From positions 3,162,001 to 3,226,000 of the forward strand of contig JAHQRK010000005.1 in NCBI GenBank assembly GCA_019828595.1: DNA of 64,000 nt, read 5' to 3'. The notes below the pieces were generated by a model. The model worked only from the letters and a program-made list of their open reading frames with translations. It had not been told where the DNA came from and did no database searches. The translations under genes and the position numbers were made by a program. This stretch comes from Aphanomyces cochlioides. Taxonomy: Eukaryota > Oomycota > Saprolegniomycetes > Saprolegniales > Verrucalvaceae. This document shows, piece by piece, positions 50,559-61,025 of the stretch. The stretch's first letter is position 1; every line of letters begins with the position of its first letter.

Positions 50559-53500
50559 ATGCTTCCTACTCATGCGCGGGCTATGAAATCGTTGTCGAGA
50601 GCACCGCCGACCCATGAGCTTCCAGAAGCGCTGTTAGATGTTGAGAATGCCATGGACCGCTTGAAGAATCATGCTCGAGATGGGACATTGTCGCAGTCTG
50701 TTCGACGCAGAATCAATGCTCTTCATGTGATGGTTCAAAGCTTGCGTGTTGTGGTTGACGAGGAACTGAAAGCGAAAAATGCAGAGCCCGTGCTACCACC
50801 AACTCCATCACCAACGGAACGAACTGAATTCAATTGCGTTGACACAGCGATGGAAGAAATGAAGAAACGAATCCGTGCCGAGCGCAAACGCATTGTTGCT
50901 GACACTGATGCAACCGAGTCTGAATCAGAGCAACGAAAGAAAAGCCAATCAAGCGTATTCACACCTGTCAAGTTAGAACATACCTCGACTAGCAAATCCG
51001 ACTCTGGATTGAAGAAGAAACGCAAAAGAATTATTCATATGAGTGGATCCAGTGATGACGAGAAAGTTCCACCGCCCAAACTGAAAATCCAACCACTTTC
51101 AACTGCAGATGAAGACACGGATACAGATATCGAGCAAAATCCCAGCAATGACATTGCTGCATTGAGCACGAACAATATCACCGAGAACATAATAAAGGTT
51201 GAACCAACCGAGAGTCAATCGCTGCAAGAAGACATTGAAATGCTTGGAGGAGGCGATGAAACTGAAGACGAAAATCCTTCCCATGCTGATGCGGAAGACA
51301 GTTTGCTCGATACATCGACTCAATCCTTGGAATCTCAAGATCCTGCAGTTTCAAGTGAGTCAACTTCACAACAATTACCTGTCATTCCCATTACTGCAGA
51401 TGTTCCCTCGGCAAGCTCAAGTAGTGTTGGTGATAATTCGCCGCCAACGAAAGAGCTCTCTCGCATTTCCGTACAACCAACTCCAGAAGTATCTCCGTCC
51501 AGGTCACCCGTGCGTCAATTGTTGGATGCAGCACCACCATCAGCGGTGGATAAACATCTAGCTGCTAATTTGGGAAATGTTGTCGACTTGTCAGATTCAT
51601 CGTCGTCTTCCGATGATAGCTCGCACGATGTCAGGAAGAAGCGTGTGTCTGTGTGGAACCTGGCTACCTCCACTGCCCCTGCATCGTCAAACAGCAGTAT
51701 TAGCAGTAGCGAAGATGAAGATTCCGATGGCCCTGAAACAAATGCGCAGGCTTTGTCACGCACTGTCACCCCATTGCAAAAACGCACATTATGGCCAAAC
51801 TTGGATCGCTACCACACAATGTTGCTGGACCCTGTTCCCCCTCCATTCCTCCAAAAAGGCTATGTGTTTCCAATGACGTATCCAACTATTATGGACTACG
51901 TGCAAGCACTGAAGAAAGCCATTCTTGAAGAATCTCTCAACTTGTTTGACCCACGAGGCAAATCACCATCAATTGTTGGCAGGAACATTTCTGTCGTATC
52001 AGTATCACGTTTCAACGATACACTCCAATCTGTGGTTTTTCGTATACCCAAGTCAGTCACGCTCCAGTCCCATGATATCCTTCAGCTAGAGGCATCGACA
52101 TCGCGAAATCGCTTTCCAGGCATTGCTGTATCCACTCAGCTCACTCAAGATGATTTTATCGTCCTTGTCTCGACGGCATATTCAATCGACGTTTTGGCCA
52201 GCTTCACTTTGACTAACGTTGGAAACTTAACAACCTCCTCACGAGAATACCAAGCAGTACTGTCACTTCCCTCTTGGCCTCGCCACCTCCAAGATATCGT
52301 TACCTCGGCGACCATTCCTAAGGCCAAGTCACTTGGCACATTGCCAACAACGCTCATATCGAAGCTGCAGAAAAAATTCAACTCGCAACAGTTCAAGGCC
52401 ATCCAAATGGCCATCCATCAGCCCATTACTCTAATTCAAGGGCCTCCAGGGACTGGGAAGACCCATACGATTCTTGGAATCATTCAGTAAGCCTTGCAAT
52501 TTCTCCATTTCACATCTGTCATGCTAGATCACTCCTTCAGCAACCTTCAAGTCGTCGGGCTCGGATATCTGTTGGTGCTGCTCTTGGAGTCGATACTCAG
52601 CCCAAAATCCGTCTACTTGTGACAGCACCATCGAATGCAGCCGTCAATGTTATTCTGTATCGAATGCAAGCTCTCCATCCGGACATTAACATGATTCGTC
52701 TTGGTCAACCGTCATCGCCTTCCCTTATATGGCTTGAGAATTTATTGGATCAGGACAAGAATCGCAAAAAGGCAGATTTCAATGCACAGGAAGCACGTGA
52801 ACGTCTTCTTGACGCAGCACAAATTGTCTTTTGCACTTTAAGTGGCGCAGGTTCTTGGGCAATGTGGAATCCCAAGCAAAGCCACTTTGATGCAGTTATT
52901 GTGGACGAAGCCGCCCAGGTACGCTCAACGTTTAAGGCAAGAATGACATTGAAATTGCCAGGCAACGGAAGCAAGCAGCTTGATTCCTCTCAGATTTAAC
53001 GCTCAAAGGTACATTTTTGTTGGCGATCACAAGCAACTTCCCGCTACAATTCTCTCGACGGTATGAAAATTCGTTGGGGAGTTTCAAATAATCGATTGAT
53101 GTAGCGATTAACACGCATGGAATATGACCAGAGCTTGTTCCAACGCCTCGTGTGCAACCCAAACAATCCGGCTATTATGCTACGAGAACAATATCGCATG
53201 CACCCAGCCATTGCCGCATTCCCATCGTCAATGTTTTACTACAACGAGCTTGTCAACGCGAGCAATCTAGAGAGCGAAATGATTTATCACAGTCGCGGAT
53301 TTCCCCCTTATTGCTTCTACGATGTCACGGATGGTTCCCAGTCTCGCGTAGAGACGACGTACCGCAACCTTCCCGAAGTCGAGTTCATTGCCACACGGCT
53401 TCGCGCCTTGCTCGAAATTCCGTACGACTTCAGGAACAAGATTGGGATCATCTCGCCGTACAAGGGTCAAATCGAAGCTATCAAGGCAGCTCTTGCGGCT

Positions 53501-53837
53501 GCTAAGTTGACCAAAGCCAAAATCGAAGTCAACACTGTCGATGGGTTTCAAGGTCGTGAAAAGGTACGATCGTCTCGTCACGACTTTTAATTTATCACGA
53601 CCACCTTTGTAGGAAATCATTATTGTCTCGTGTGTCCGCACGCTCAAAAGTGGCGACAATAGTTTCTGGGGTGATGTCCGTCGCATGAATGTGTCGCTCA
53701 CCCGAGCTATATCAAGCTGTTGGGTGGTTGGCAACTCAGCTCTTCTCAAGGAAAGCCCCGCGTGGGATCAACTTGTCGAAGACTGCAAGCGCCGCAATGC
53801 CTACGAGCGCGTCGTCGTCAAGCGTCCCGTCACCTAG
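50559..53837 (+). CDS. SEN1/senataxin-type superfamily 1 RNA/DNA helicase
   Basis: Nuclear helicase of the Upf1-like SF1B group, which resolves R-loops and assists transcription termination. About 1,000 residues. The first 400 are disordered with Ser/Asp/Glu tracts and a basic KKKRKRI cluster. The helicase core has FNSQQFKAIQMAI, Walker A LIQGPPGTGKTHTILGIIQ, VTAPSNAAVNVILYRM, motif II DAVIVDEAAQ, IFVGDHKQLPATILST, LREQYRMHPAIAAFPS, NKIGIISPYKGQIEAIKAAL, VNTVDGFQGREK and DVRRMNVSLTRAI. The junction after DEAAQ (about 52919-52985) could not be resolved with standard splice sites. The ATG at 50559 is the first in frame; the frame is open to 50523. Confidence 0.85.
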
Positions 53838-54218
53838 ACGAACTCAGATGATCCTCCGCACGAAAGTTATCTTGGTGTCGTACGTCGTCGAGAGAGAAAA
53901 AAAGGTGCACGATTGAAAACGATCTGCATTCTGGGTTGAAACACCGCAAATAGTGACATAGTATACAAACTTTCCTATAAAATGAGTCCACCATACAAGC
54001 AATTTAGTGACATCTCATACAAACTTTCATATAAATTTGGTCGAATGTGCAACAGGAGCGATGGCATTGGTAATAAAATAAACAAGATTTAATGTTTTAT
54101 ACAATTTTGCATATAAAGGCGAAGAGTATTAAATTCGCCACACAGAGATGAACCATGTCGACGTGGTTTTCGCAAGCGGCGTTACATTTTTCCTTCTGCA
54201 ACCGATAAGATAAGCGAT
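53838..54218. other. AT-rich spacer with direct repeats
   Basis: About 380 bp before the DUG3-like gene. It contains the two-copy repeat listed separately and a third, weaker TATACAATTTTGCATATAAA word near 54096-54116. No coding frame supported. Confidence 0.5.
53951..54037 (+). repeat. Direct repeat of 33 bp, two diverged copies
   Basis: Copy 1 at 53951-53983 and copy 2 at 54005-54037 share TAGTGACAT, ATACAAACTTTC and TATAAA at the same spacing, 54 bp apart, about 180 bp upstream of the DUG3-like start. Confidence 0.7.
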
Positions 54219-55583
54219 ATGTGCCGCATGACCGTGTATAAAGGACTCGGTCTCGATCAGTCGATCCTGCTTGCCGATCTCATCGTGAAACCCAAGCATA
54301 GTATCATCCACCAGAGCTATGACTGCCACGAACGCTTTCATAACACGGGCTTGCCACCGCAGCTCAATGCCGACGGGTTTGGTATTGGATGGTACGCCGA
54401 GAAACTCTACAGCACGAAAGCCCGCGAAGGACACTTGAGCCCCAGACGACGAGAATCGTTTGATGGAGTTGTTGTCCCAAGAAACAAAGAGTATGAAACG
54501 CCATGCGTCTTTACGAGCATATCGCCAGCATGGAACAATCGCAACTTAGTCCAATTGGCCGACAAAGTCAGGTACGTCCTTTCCAACTTGCATGCAATGA
54601 TCGTCGTATCGTCTAGCTCGCCATTGTTCTTTGCCCACGTACGCGCTGCTTCGATTGGATCTTTGACATCTGAAACGAACTGCCATCCGTTCACGTTTGA
54701 CAAGTACTTGTTCATGCACAATGGGTATGTTCCAACTTGTTGATTGGCATCTCATGAATTTGCTGTAGAGGCGTCTCTGATTTTGGCAAGATCAAACGCA
54801 AGCTAGTCGACAAACTGAGCGAAGTTGCCTATGGCATGATTCGTGGCACGACAGACTCGGAACATTGGTTCGTTACTCAATCGTGATGACATTATCTAAG
54901 TTCATGTAGCTTTGCTCTCTTCTTGACCCATTTGGAAGAGTTGGGGCCGCTGGATCAAGAGTTTTCTGGCAAGGACATGCGTCGTGCCATGGGTAAGACC
55001 ATCAGAACCATCAACTCGCTCTGCCAGTATTGCTACATGTGACCGTTGAAGATATTGACACAAATGTAGTGCTGCTGGTGTAACTGAGCCATCGTTGCTC
55101 AACTTTGCAGTCACAGATGGCGATACCCTCGTAGCGTACGTCTAGCTCCCCCACCCAGCTACTAATTCGCTGTTGTAGTACCCGTTATGTCAATGTTGCT
55201 TCATCCGCCGCTGCATCTCTCTACTTCTCCTCAGGTTCTCGTTGGATCCAGAGCGTTGAGCGTCCCAAGGAGTACATCATGCAGCGGGTAAGTCATATTC
55301 GTCTCAATCTTGATTGTGATGTCGTCTGATGCAGCACAACAAGGAAGAAAAAGTCTTCGTCATGGCGTCCGAGCGTTTATCGAATGAACCAAGTGATTGG
55401 CTCGAGGTATGAATCTTTTCCCATCCAATCGCAAGACCTAACCGACTTGTCCAGGTGCCCAAGAACTCGATCGTGACGGTCACCAAGGAAATGAACATCC
55501 AAATCTGTCCTCTCGTGAGCCTGCTTGGCGACGAGCCCGACCCGGAAGTCGTGCCATCGCCTATCGCTGTGCATGAAAAATGA
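54219..55583 (+). CDS. DUG3: DUG3-like class II glutamine amidotransferase
   Basis: Ntn-hydrolase amidotransferase subunit; in yeast DUG3 acts with DUG2 in cytosolic glutathione degradation. Six or seven short introns give about 360 residues, close to yeast DUG3. It begins MCRMTVYKGLG, so Cys2 becomes the N-terminal nucleophile after Met removal. Further motifs: HSIIHQSYDC, NADGFGIGWYAEK, FTSISPAWNNRNL, FFAHVRAASIG, ETNCHPFTFDKYLFMHNGG, RGTTDSEHCFALFLTHL, EPSLLNFAVTDGDTLVATRY, and VMASERLSNEPSDWLEVPKN. All catalytic elements are present. DUG1 and DUG2 partners are not in the window. Confidence 0.9.
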
Positions 55584-55909
55584 TAAAGTCTTTTGATTGG
55601 CACGTTTTGATTGGCTCTCAGTTGGGTTCTTTTTTAAAAATCAAGTTTGAAAATAAAAATATCATGAAGTTTGTATGATTGGTCTAATCGATAGTTTGAC
55701 GCATACTTCAGCAGCCAGTCAGTAAAGAGCGCGTCAAAGTGAGGATTAGGAGACTTCACGTACTTAAGCGGACGCTGAGCGTTGGTTGGTGGACAAGGGA
55801 TGGTCGGGTTGCTCGAAAGCCATCGACGGATTGATCATTGCGAAAGCCTGGTCTACTCAACTCCTTAGGTAGATGACGTGATGTGTATGCAGCTAATGGC
55901 GTTGTAGAA
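55584..55909. other. Spacer with CCAAT words
   Basis: About 325 bp. ATTGG words lie at about 55593-55615 and near 55680; a possible 5' UTR intron of the NAC beta gene ends with GTTGTAG at about 55901-55907, just before the ATG. Confidence 0.45.
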
Positions 55910-56395
55910 ATGGCTGATGAAATTGCTCTTGCGCGTGAACGTCTCGCCGCCAAGTTTGGCGATGTCCGCACTGGTGGTAAGGGATCAGTGCGACGAAAGC
56001 ACAAGGCTGCCCACAAGCCTCAACCTGGTGATGACAAGAAACTCAACGCTGCGTTGAAGAAGCTCGGTGTGACCCCAATCCCAGGTGTTGAAGAAGTCAA
56101 CCTCTTCAAGGCGGATGGCCAAGTGATCCACTTTGTCCAACCCAAGGTGCAAGCTTCGATTGCATCCAACACGTTTGCCGTCTCTGGTCCTTGCTCGACC
56201 AAGTCGTTGCAAGAATTGTTGCCTGGCATTATCAACCAACTTGGCCCTGACAACCTTGCCAACTTGAAGCAAATCGCTGAAACCTACACTGCCATGCAGC
56301 GCAATGCTCAAGGCCACTCCGCGTTGGACGATGAAGACGACGACGATGTGCCTGACCTTGTTGAAAACTTTGAAGACGTCAGCGAACAAGACTAG
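55910..56395 (+). CDS. Nascent polypeptide-associated complex subunit beta (BTF3)
   Basis: Ribosome-bound chaperone subunit that shields nascent chains and counteracts mis-targeting to the ER. 161 residues in one exon, from MADEIALARERLAAKFGDVR. The ribosome-binding basic motif RRKHKAAHK is present, followed by the NAC domain: KLNAALKKLGVTPIPGVEEV, IHFVQPKVQASIASNTFAVS and ELLPGIINQLGPDNLANLKQ. The acidic C-terminus ends EDVSEQD. The frame extends 9 codons upstream through a likely splice acceptor, which I treat as UTR intron. Confidence 0.95.
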   Translation: MADEIALARERLAAKFGDVRTGGKGSVRRKHKAAHKPQPGDDKKLNAALKKLGVTPIPGVEEVNLFKADGQVIHFVQPKVQASIASNTFAVSGPCSTKSLQELLPGIINQLGPDNLANLKQIAETYTAMQRNAQGHSALDDEDDDDVPDLVENFEDVSEQD

Positions 56396-56477
56396 AGCGT
56401 CAGAAAGATGCATTCGTTTAGCCTTTCGTCGTTAGTACATGCAGCAGTACACCAGGCATTCCGTCCCTCTTATCGTG

Positions 56478-57579
56478 TTAAATGCGACGAACTGTGCCTT
56501 CGCCCGTTGATCCATCAAAGAAAAAGTAGTTGGCCAACGGTTCATCCTTGCGCGAGATAGCTTTGATCACTTCTTGACCGAGGACGCCAGCTACGATCGC
56601 ACAGACAGGAACAATATCAGCTTGGGCCGTTTTCGCAAGGACTGTCAGTTGGTCTTCATCAAAGAAATCGGGCAGGCCCTGAGTTGCCAAATTGGCTTTA
56701 GCCAACGCGACAAACTCTGCAGTATTTTCGCTCGATGGGAAGGCGTGATGGGCGTCCACAAAGTCGAGCAGCACTAGACGAGCATTGAGTCATTTAGAAA
56801 GACCAGGGAGATCTTACATTGGTAGGCGACATAGGGTGCTGGAGTCACAGGACCACGTTTCCGGGTGGGTTTCAGATCGCTCCATTGAACTTTCAGCGAT
56901 TTCTCCAAAGAATGGTACTTGACAGAAAGGGCTTCAGCGTCTGCGGCTTGTTCGTTTGGAGTATTTCGACGATAGGTATGCTCGTCACCCAAGTCGCAAA
57001 AGAAGATGCCGGAGAGTCCAAAGGCATGACCAGCATAGAACGCAATGTTCTTCTCTCGGCACAAGTTGTCCAAGAAAATCTACACAACGATGAAATCTGA
57101 GTCATGACCACTTCAAATACTCACTTGTTGAGTTCGCGGAGCAGACATGACGATGATGACATTAAATTGGTCAAAGTAATCGCTTGGATAGTTGTGCAAT
57201 GGCTTCGTAATGGCTTGTACCTTGACCAGTGGATTTAGTTCCTGAACCGCCGGCAAACAGGCATCTGCGCGCTACGCAAAGGAACTTAATGAGTAATTTG
57301 AAGAGTGTACGCATGCCGTACATTGACACCAATGTGCTGTTCGTTCAGGAAGAACTGGGAATCCACATTGGCACGCGTGACGATATTCACGTCGTGCAAG
57401 GTCACATTCATGCCGGACAAAACCAAGTTCTTGGCTAATTCCGAGCCAAGTTGGGTCAACCCGCTGATAAGAATATGTGAATTCTGTAATCGTTTCTGCG
57501 CTTCCACGCCCCAGAGACGCATTTGGCGATCATAAATGGCCGCTTCTTGAGCAGTCAATTCCTTTTCGTCTTGCGCCAT
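56478..57579 (-). CDS. SAE1: SUMO-activating enzyme subunit 1
   Basis: Non-catalytic-Cys half of the SUMO E1 (AOS1/SAE1), working with UBA2/SAE2 in the nucleus. Four or five exons, about 305 residues. It starts MAQDEKELTAQEAAIYDRQM-RLWGVEAQKRLQNSHILISG, the typical ThiF-fold start with the Arg that contacts ATP, followed by LGSELAKNLVLSGMNVTLHD. Middle exons carry FNVIIVMSAPRTQQ and NIAFYAGHAFGLSGIFFCD, and the C-terminus AGVLGQEVIKAISRKDEPLA then YFFFDGSTGEG matches SAE1. CTCCGGATAA lies about 75 bp upstream. Confidence 0.9.
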
Positions 57580-57650
57580 ATTTAAAAGTTCTGTCTGCCG
57601 CGAATTAAAACCTCTGAAGATACATATTATGTAATATTAAATTTCACAGA

Positions 57651-57660
57651 CTCCGGATAA
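57651..57660 (-). promoter_or_regulatory. CTCCGGATAA motif upstream of SAE1
   Basis: One partial copy of the recurring motif between the SAE1 start (57579) and the Rab32-like stop (57672). Confidence 0.35.
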
Positions 57661-57671
57661 AATGACAAGTG

Positions 57672-58511
57672 TCAGTTGCAATTGCATGCTGTGTACGATG
57701 AAGTGTCCAGCGACTTGTCGAGCGCGCTTTCGTCGAGTCGAATGATGCCAACGTCGCTTCCATGATGAGCAGCACCGTGGTGACCATCTGGACTTTCTCG
57801 TTCTTGTAGAGCCCGCCGTCGCATCATGATTGAGACGAGCTTGTTGATGGCCTCATTGACCTTTTCGCCGCTCTTGGCTGAAGCACGAAACCATTCGTCG
57901 ATGCCAGTCTCCGTGACCATCTTCTGCATGGTGATACCAACTTCCATGGCTGTTGAGATGTCCACGATCAAGTCACACTTGTTGGCGACGAGAATGACGG
58001 GAAAAAATGGCTGGTCGTTGTAGCCAAAGCCACACCAAGCGTCCAATTCGCGCTTCCAGTCCATGACAGCATGGATTGTGTATTCGCTGGTGACGTCGCA
58101 GACGATGATCGCACCATCTGCATTGGAAAAGTACCGCCGCGTGAGCTTGGCATATCGGTCTTGGCCAGCAATGTCCCAAATTTGCACGCAAGCTTTCGTT
58201 TGACCATTCACTGGCACTGTCTTCTCAAAGTAATCGGCACCCACGGTGGTCTTGTACGTCTCGGAGAACGTATTATGCACCATGCGTCGAATCAAACTAG
58301 TCTTGCCGCTCTTGGCCATGCCCACAACCAAGACTTTGAAGAACTGTACGTCGTTTTCGTCGTCGTCGTCTTCGTCACTCATAACTTCCAACGGAAACGT
58401 GCAGTCAGACGCAGCATCGGGGCTAATCGGGCCACTCGCTTGGTTGGCAAGGTCGTCTTTCATGCCTGTGGAACTGCCGCTAGAAGATCGATCGACTTTG
58501 GTACAAGCCAT
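57672..58511 (-). CDS. Rab32/38-like small GTPase
   Basis: Membrane-trafficking GTPase. 280 residues from MACTKVDRSSSGS, with an N-terminal acidic extension of about 65 residues (SDEDDDDENDVQFF). G-domain motifs: P-loop VVGMAKSGKTSLIRR, switch I TYKTTVGADYFEK, switch II WDIAGQDRYAKLTRRYF (the Ile-Ala-Gly-Gln form typical of Rab32/38), NKCDL and ASAKSGEKV. The C-terminus ends ACNCN, with a Cys-x-Cys pair one residue from the end instead of a canonical terminal CxC, so prenylation is uncertain. The frame opens to 58559 (MFSRTNLQILTTL), a possible alternative start. Confidence 0.85.
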   Translation of the reverse strand: MACTKVDRSSSGSSTGMKDDLANQASGPISPDAASDCTFPLEVMSDEDDDDENDVQFFKVLVVGMAKSGKTSLIRRMVHNTFSETYKTTVGADYFEKTVPVNGQTKACVQIWDIAGQDRYAKLTRRYFSNADGAIIVCDVTSEYTIHAVMDWKRELDAWCGFGYNDQPFFPVILVANKCDLIVDISTAMEVGITMQKMVTETGIDEWFRASAKSGEKVNEAINKLVSIMMRRRALQERESPDGHHGAAHHGSDVGIIRLDESALDKSLDTSSYTACNCN

Positions 58512-58643
58512 GATTTGGCGAAGTGTTGTCAGGATCTGAAGGTTCGTTCGAGAGAACATTCAAATAAAACGCTTTAACGTTTAAGAATTCCAGAAAAATT
58601 CAAAATATAATAGAAAATTCGATAAATATTTCAAAATTCGATA

Positions 58644-59983
58644 CAGTTGTGCTCGACTTTTTGCACTCTACTCAATCTAAATACCTCCATAAATTTATAA
58701 TACAAGTTCTAGAGTTTTTGGAGCGACCTATCATGACTGATATTCGCAAGTGGGTCACGAAAACCTTTGGAATGGAGCTCAATATCACAACAATCCGACG
58801 AATTGTTCAAGACACGCGACCATGCATGGCTGCCAACATAGACGCTGATGCCACAAACAAAAGATGCAACTTGTACAAGCCACGACATCCCGAGCTCGAC
58901 CGAAAACTCGCTGAATGGGTTGTCGCTGCAAATGAAAGGCAAGCCTGTATAACAGGAGCTGTCATCATGGAAAAGGCTCAAAAACTTGCAAAAGAAATGA
59001 ATCTTACCAGTATCGGCAATGTGTCAAGAGGCTGGCTTTATGGCTTCCAAAGACGACACAATCTCAAAATGTATCGGCTTCACGGTGAATCCGCTTCGGT
59101 CCCACCAGACGTCATTGAAAAAGGACGTGAAATGCTGCAAATGGAAACCCAAATGTACCCCAAATTCGACATCTACAACATGGATGAGACTGGTCTTTTT
59201 TTTAATTTCCAACCTTCGACGACGATCTCCAATAGACCTTGGCAAGGTGAAAAAAAGGACAAACGGCGCATTTCTATCGTCCTTGCCGTGAATTCAGATG
59301 GATCCGACAAATTACCTCTATCGTTCATTGGGAGATCTGCGAAGCCTCGATGCTTTGGTGGGATGTCAGCAGAAGATTTGGGTTTACTCTACACCAGCAA
59401 CCGCAAAGCTTGGATGACGATATCGACCTTTTGCGAATGGATGACAAACTTGAACGACAAAATGAAGGCGGCAGATCGAAAAATTCTTCTACTCATTGAC
59501 AACGCATCATCCCACAAAACTGTTGACATCGATCTTACCAATGTTCGAGTTCTTTTGCTCCCGCCCAACACAACGTGTTGCTTACAACCTCTTGATGCAG
59601 GGATCATTGCTTCTTTCAAGAGGCTCTACAAAAAACGTCAAATTGATCATGCGATCCAAATAATCGACAGCGAACCTGAGCGCCAAGATTTTCAATCCCA
59701 AAAGCTGTTTGCAGTTGATGTCCTCACAGCTATGAAATGGGCCACTGACGCATGGTCTGAAGTTTCTGCAACTACAATCAGCAATTGTTGGAATCACACC
59801 CGTATAGTACCTGAAGTGTCGCTCATGGATCACCTCCAGTCGCTTGGCTTCGAGCATGAATGTCCATCGGAGGATGTGTAGTGAATTTAAGCAAATGACT
59901 TGAAAACTTTATAAATACTTTTAAACTTTATAACCTTATATAAATTATGAACAGTGAGTAGTGCAAAAAGTCGAGCACAACTG
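58644..59983 (+). mobile_element. Complete Tigger/pogo-type DNA transposon
   Basis: 1,340 bp element bounded by terminal inverted repeats. The left end CAGTTGTGCTCGACTTTTTG-CACT (58644-58667) is matched exactly in inverse at the right end (59960-59983), and similarity continues after a 2 bp offset. It is flanked by TA at 58642-58643 and 59984-59985, the TA target duplication of Tc1/mariner/pogo elements. It contains one uninterrupted transposase frame. Confidence 0.95.
58733..59881 (+). CDS. Tigger/pogo-like DDE transposase
   Basis: 382 residues from MTDIRKWVTKTFG. The first 110 residues contain HTH segments: NITTIRRIVQDTR, then a CENP-B/Tc5-type HTH (ELDRKLAEWVVAANERQACI, GAVIMEKAQKLAKEMNLTSI, VSRGWLYGFQRRHNLKMYRL). 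The DDE domain shows FDIYNMDETGLFF (Asp about 151), ILLLIDNASSHK (Asp about 256) and LLPPNTTCCLQPLDAGIIAS (Asp about 288), spaced as in pogo elements. No stop or frameshift interrupts it. The first helix of the N-terminal HTH (YLHKFIIQVLEFLER) lies upstream of the ATG in the same frame, so translation may start earlier or the helix may be lost. Confidence 0.9.
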   Translation: MTDIRKWVTKTFGMELNITTIRRIVQDTRPCMAANIDADATNKRCNLYKPRHPELDRKLAEWVVAANERQACITGAVIMEKAQKLAKEMNLTSIGNVSRGWLYGFQRRHNLKMYRLHGESASVPPDVIEKGREMLQMETQMYPKFDIYNMDETGLFFNFQPSTTISNRPWQGEKKDKRRISIVLAVNSDGSDKLPLSFIGRSAKPRCFGGMSAEDLGLLYTSNRKAWMTISTFCEWMTNLNDKMKAADRKILLLIDNASSHKTVDIDLTNVRVLLLPPNTTCCLQPLDAGIIASFKRLYKKRQIDHAIQIIDSEPERQDFQSQKLFAVDVLTAMKWATDAWSEVSATTISNCWNHTRIVPEVSLMDHLQSLGFEHECPSEDV

Positions 59984-59985
59984 TA

Positions 59986-60592
59986 TATCAATTTTACGGG
60001 TACTGAACGAGTCACCAAGCGAGACCCTCTACATCTCGTGGATAGAACAATTACAAATCCTGAATACTAGTCTGCCCGTTGTGAAGACCAGAGCAGCGCT
60101 TGCTTATTGTAAGTGCGTGCCAGTCTTGATGATACCGCAAGGTAGGCAATAAATATTGATATTAATTAAGGGAATTCGGTATTTGTCAACATGTGCGTTT
60201 TATATCATTTTAACGTCAGGCGTTGCAACAAGCCCGAACGATCGAACTGACAAGTCACGGAACGAGCCATCACACATACACAGCTGAGACCGCCACAATC
60301 TCCGCGCTGTAATGGTGTAGAACAATTACAATCCTCTGTCGTGTGAGCTTACGAGCAACTGTTGAGATCACCAGTGCGAATGAGGACAAGTAGGACAATC
60401 GAGAGGATCAACTCAGCCCGCCTAGCAGAAACCTATCATTTCCTTAAACCAGTACGTTGAAGTCGCATGAGAAAGTGAACCGAGCCGATTGAACCGCGGT
60501 TCACTTTGTGTATAAGTTATCAAGAGGTCTTGTACTAGTAGTATTTATTTTGAGAGGATGTTTCATGCGAAGGCAGTTCGTGGTTTTTGTGG
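59986..60592. other. Spacer with inverted repeat
   Basis: About 600 bp between the transposon and NDUFA8. A 16 bp word AGAACAATTACAA followed by TCCT occurs at about 60045 and 60318. No coding frame supported. Confidence 0.45.
60472..60507. promoter_or_regulatory. Inverted repeat with GAACCGCGGTTC palindrome
   Basis: AAAGTGAACCG (60472-60482) is repeated in inverse as CGGTTCACTTT (60497-60507), and GAACCGCGGTTC (60491-60502) is a perfect 12 bp palindrome. It lies 86-121 bp upstream of the NDUFA8 start, so a dimeric-factor site is plausible. Confidence 0.5.
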
Positions 60593-60931
60593 ATGGACAT
60601 GAGTGCCAAGACCCCTGCGACCGATTCGACCGCCTTGATGTGCGCCGCCACGATCTATGGCACGGAGTGCGCCCAAGCCAACAAGGAATATCTTGTGTGC
60701 AAGAGCCAAGATGAAAACCCACGTGCTTGCTTGGTTCCTGGTGAAAAAGTGACTGCGTGCGTCCACAAGACTCTTCGTGTGTTGGAAACCCAATGCGGGG
60801 ATGCATTCACCAAGTACAAGAATGCTATGGACTCAAACTGGCATGAATTGCAATTCTGCCGCAAGGAACAAGCCGCTTTGGAAGCGTGTTACAGAGACTG
60901 GAAACACAACAAGAACCAAACGTCGGCGTAG
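60593..60931 (+). CDS. NDUFA8: Mitochondrial complex I subunit NDUFA8
   Basis: CHCH-domain accessory subunit of NADH:ubiquinone oxidoreductase. 112 residues, single exon. Cys spacing matches NDUFA8: CAATIYGTECAQANKEYLVC, RACLVPGEKVTACVHKTLRV, ETQCGDAFTKYKNAMDSNW, and FCRKEQAALEACYRDW. The human protein continues further C-terminally. The start is MDMSAKTPATD at 60593, with a second Met at 60599; the frame is open upstream but without a better ATG. Confidence 0.9.
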   Translation: MDMSAKTPATDSTALMCAATIYGTECAQANKEYLVCKSQDENPRACLVPGEKVTACVHKTLRVLETQCGDAFTKYKNAMDSNWHELQFCRKEQAALEACYRDWKHNKNQTSA

Positions 60932-61025
60932 ATGCCTCTTTGCGACAATCATAACACTCTCGAGGTGAGCATCATTATAGGCGCAAGTAATCTCGAAAAC
61001 TCTCTGCGTTGTACGTCTGACTTGT

